Of a DNA stretch of 64,000 bases, positions 61,701-64,000 are shown one piece after another. Made by a program: the position numbers and the translations under genes. How positions within the stretch are numbered: the first letter of the stretch is position 1; each line of letters begins with the position of its first letter. Where the stretch lies: the NCBI GenBank assembly GCA_038502055.1, contig JAXRKN010000038.1, positions 496,001-560,000 of the forward strand, written 5' to 3'. The notes under the pieces are model-generated. The model was not told the DNA's origin, searched no databases, and saw only the letters and a program-made list of their open reading frames with translations. This DNA is from Tanytarsus gracilentus. Taxonomy: Eukaryota; Arthropoda; Insecta; Diptera; Chironomidae.

Positions 61701-64000
61701 TCGAGAGCAATTCTTCCATCTTTCATCATAATTATTTGATCGCCCAAGTGTTGAGCCTCTTCTAAGTCGTGAGTTGACATAACAACCGCACGATTTTTAC
61801 GGAGCGTCTCAATCAAGTCCCAAATGATTTTTCTTGCACTCACGTCAATGGAGCTGCACGGCTCATCGAGAATGACGAGATTTGGTGAGCCAAGAAAAGC
61901 GATCGCGATGCAGAGTCTCCGCTTATAGCCGCCAGACAACTCACAGACCTTAAAGTTTTTATACTTTCCCAATTTCAAATTATTCAGTACACGACGAATT
62001 TCTTTGCGATGATCTTTGCGTAACTTTAGCTGAGCATAAAGTTCGAGATGTTCTCGTGCGGTGAGATTAGGAATTAGGACATTATTTTGAGGGCATAAAC
62101 CAATTTGTTCTCGATCGTTGTGGATACCACTGATTAAATCATAATCAAGTGGAAGATGTATGTCGCCTGAAGATGGCGCAATTTCACCGGTCAGCATTTT
62201 TATTACAGTCGATTTACCTTTTCAAATTAATTCGTGAAATTAATAAAATAATTGTGAATTTTTAAGAAAAACTCACCAGCTCCGTTTCTTCCAATTATGC
62301 AAAGAATTTCGTCTTTTCTAAAGTTAATCGAGACATTATCGACGGCTGGTTTATTTGGATTGCATCCCTCATAAATTTTGGTGACTTTTTTCATCTCCGC
62401 TCCGTGACTCTTATCGATATTTTTTCTCTCCACCATAAAAAATCTATGATCGTCAGATGTAAATTTCTGAACCAAAAATCCAATCAATGCATAGAGAAAG
62501 GCATCGAAAATTATCATTATCAGGCCGAATTTTAGGTCATTATCAGCACCTTGGAATGCGTTCGTGAAGGTCATTGATCGCTCTTGCAACTCAGTTCGAA
62601 AAATGTAATGCCATGCATAGCAAAAGGCAGTTGAGAGTGAAAGGCTCGCGATAAATTTGCCGAATGCGCTAAGTGTTGCGCCCAGCGAGATGATCACAAT
62701 GTAGGGCAAAAATGTTATTAGAAAGAGAATTACAGTTGCAACACTTCCAATGCTGGCCGTTGAGAAAAATGATGATGACATGAAGCTGTGGACATAAAAA
62801 TTAAATTAATAATTTTAATGAGATTTAAAAAAGTCATATTGCGCTCACCAAAATGAAATGACACAAACGCCAAAAATAAGCAAGAAAATGTAGATTAAAA
62901 GCTTGTTTGCGTATTGCATAATTCCGCCACTGTACAAAATCACGAGGCACACGAAAAAGACAATGGCCAGCTCGACAAATGTTGTAATGATCCATGAAAC
63001 CAATTCCGATGATTCACGCATGCCCATTGTTCTCATCAGCTGTTGAATAAAAGAGGTGATGAATTAATTATGGAATCGAGCGTGGGCATTTGAAAATTTA
63101 AAAACTCGTTGAATTTAAACAAATTAAATTTTTCAAAACAAAAAATCATAAATTTTAAAAAATTAAAAGTCGTTAAATTTAATAAAATCAAAATTATTGT
63201 TACTTACCGACAGATTGCCGCTCTCTTTGAACCAAATCTTTTGACGTACGGATGATGAGATGAGAACAATTAGAGCAAAGAAGAAACACATTTGAATGGC
63301 TTGCGCTAGATAAAGGCCCTTTTTAAAGTCATCTCGAGTGTGCTTTGGGTATGGAAATTGTTTCGTATAAAAAGTCATCTCGTCAACGTTATAGTTGAGA
63401 TCATTGCTTTCAGGTTTTTTGCTGTTGAGACCAAGCATGTTTAAAATGCTGTCTAATTGGCGCTTCTTTCTCGATAGCGGAGCTTGGGTGGTGCTCGATG
63501 ACTCCTCATCAAAATCCCAAAAATCATCATCATCAAAGTTCTCGTTGTCATCAGAAAACTTTTTTATGTCGCCATCAGAAATGTTAATTTTATTCTCAAA
63601 AGCTTTATAGACTTCAGAATAATTAATTGGCACGGCCGTTGTCGTTGTTGGTGGCGTTTCACTTGAACTAGTCGTTGTCTCATTAGTATCAAAATCATCT
63701 AAACTGAGACCGATAAATTTTGTCGTATCCTCCTCGTTCTCGTTAGTGCTGTCAAAATCATCAAAATCTAAATCTTCGTCATCTTCTTTGGAGTTCTGAT
63801 TTTTTTCCTCTTCATCAAATTCCATATCGCTAAAATCGAGATCGTCATCATTTTTCTTCAGAGCGTCAAAGTTTTTCTTCTTTTTCACTTTAATGATTGC
63901 TACATCGACTGCACTTTGCATTTCAATGAAACCACGATGGTATCGCATTTCGAGCTCAAAACTTGCCTCAGGTCCTGGGAACCAGAATCTATTGCGATTT
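58752..64000 (-). CDS. ABCA-family ABC transporter, 5' part outside the window
   Basis: Seven exons on the minus strand (>64000-63208, 63039-62849, 62785-62277, 62217-61497, 61432-60650, 60600-59094, 59030-58752) give 1593 residues of a full ABCA transporter; the N terminus lies beyond the right edge. Order: end of the first extracellular domain, TM helices of half 1 (starting with the family motif around LMRTMGMRESSELVSW), NBD1 (GRNGAGKST, CPQNN, LSGGYKRRL, LVILDEP, STHDLEEA), half-2 TM domain with its own extracellular loop, NBD2 (GSNGAGKST, LSGGNRRKL, LVLMDEP, TSHSIAEVE), then a ~90-residue tail. Both NBDs look catalytically complete. ABCA proteins move lipids across membranes. The intron before KST splits Walker A of NBD1. 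A long acidic insert lies in the first extracellular domain. Confidence 0.94.

Overview
This is an insect genomic window, AT-rich, with short GT-AG introns (mostly 50-100 bp) and animal gene families in their insect forms (punt, genghis khan, Tango4/PLRG1, TipE-homolog sodium-channel auxiliary subunits). Gene content and base composition suggest a dipteran, perhaps a nematoceran such as a midge or black fly; the order and family are inference. No bacterial, viral, rRNA or CRISPR features were seen.

Layout. 1-2.0 kb: first coding exon of kibra (minus strand), too short to stand out as an ORF but carrying a clear WW domain; its first intron runs off the left edge. 2.7-4.6 kb: HPS1 (BLOC-3). 5.1-6.2 kb: an ERICH2-like acidic protein. 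8.2-10 kb: punt, the type II activin receptor (minus), divergent from Tango4/PLRG1 (10.5-12 kb). 12.3-13.2 kb: LSM12 (minus), divergent from an unrecognised single-pass membrane protein (13.8-15 kb). 19.3-23.4 kb: an atypical orphan class A GPCR (minus). 23.4-34.6 kb: about 11 kb without a recognisable gene, holding a 1.7-kb foldback-like element with terminal inverted repeats, a 68-bp tandem repeat and a tRNA-like core. 34.6-39.1 kb: two tandem TipE-homolog genes. 39.6-41.4 kb: Ero1 (minus). 41.8-42.4 kb: a degenerate ~110-bp minisatellite. 42.9-48.1 kb: REV3, the catalytic subunit of DNA polymerase zeta, convergent with cardiolipin synthase (48.2-49.1 kb, minus). 49.7-57.9 kb: gek/MRCK kinase. 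58.8-64 kb: an ABCA transporter (minus) truncated by the right edge.

Exon models were built by hand from splice sites; in every complete gene the summed exon lengths are divisible by three and the joined protein matches its family where one is recognised. Neighbouring genes are functionally unrelated, as is usual for an animal genome, except the two TipE homologs, which look like a local tandem cluster.

Most notable: gek has two in-phase alternative last exons before the exons for its C1/PH/CNH/CRIB half, one of which would end the kinase in a hydrophobic tail anchor, an arrangement known from the relative DMPK. The first TipE homolog has an in-phase coding-like exon after its stop codon. 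The second has two alternative last exons. The GPCR lacks several hallmark class A residues. The ABCA protein carries a long acidic insert with a furin-like site in its first extracellular loop.
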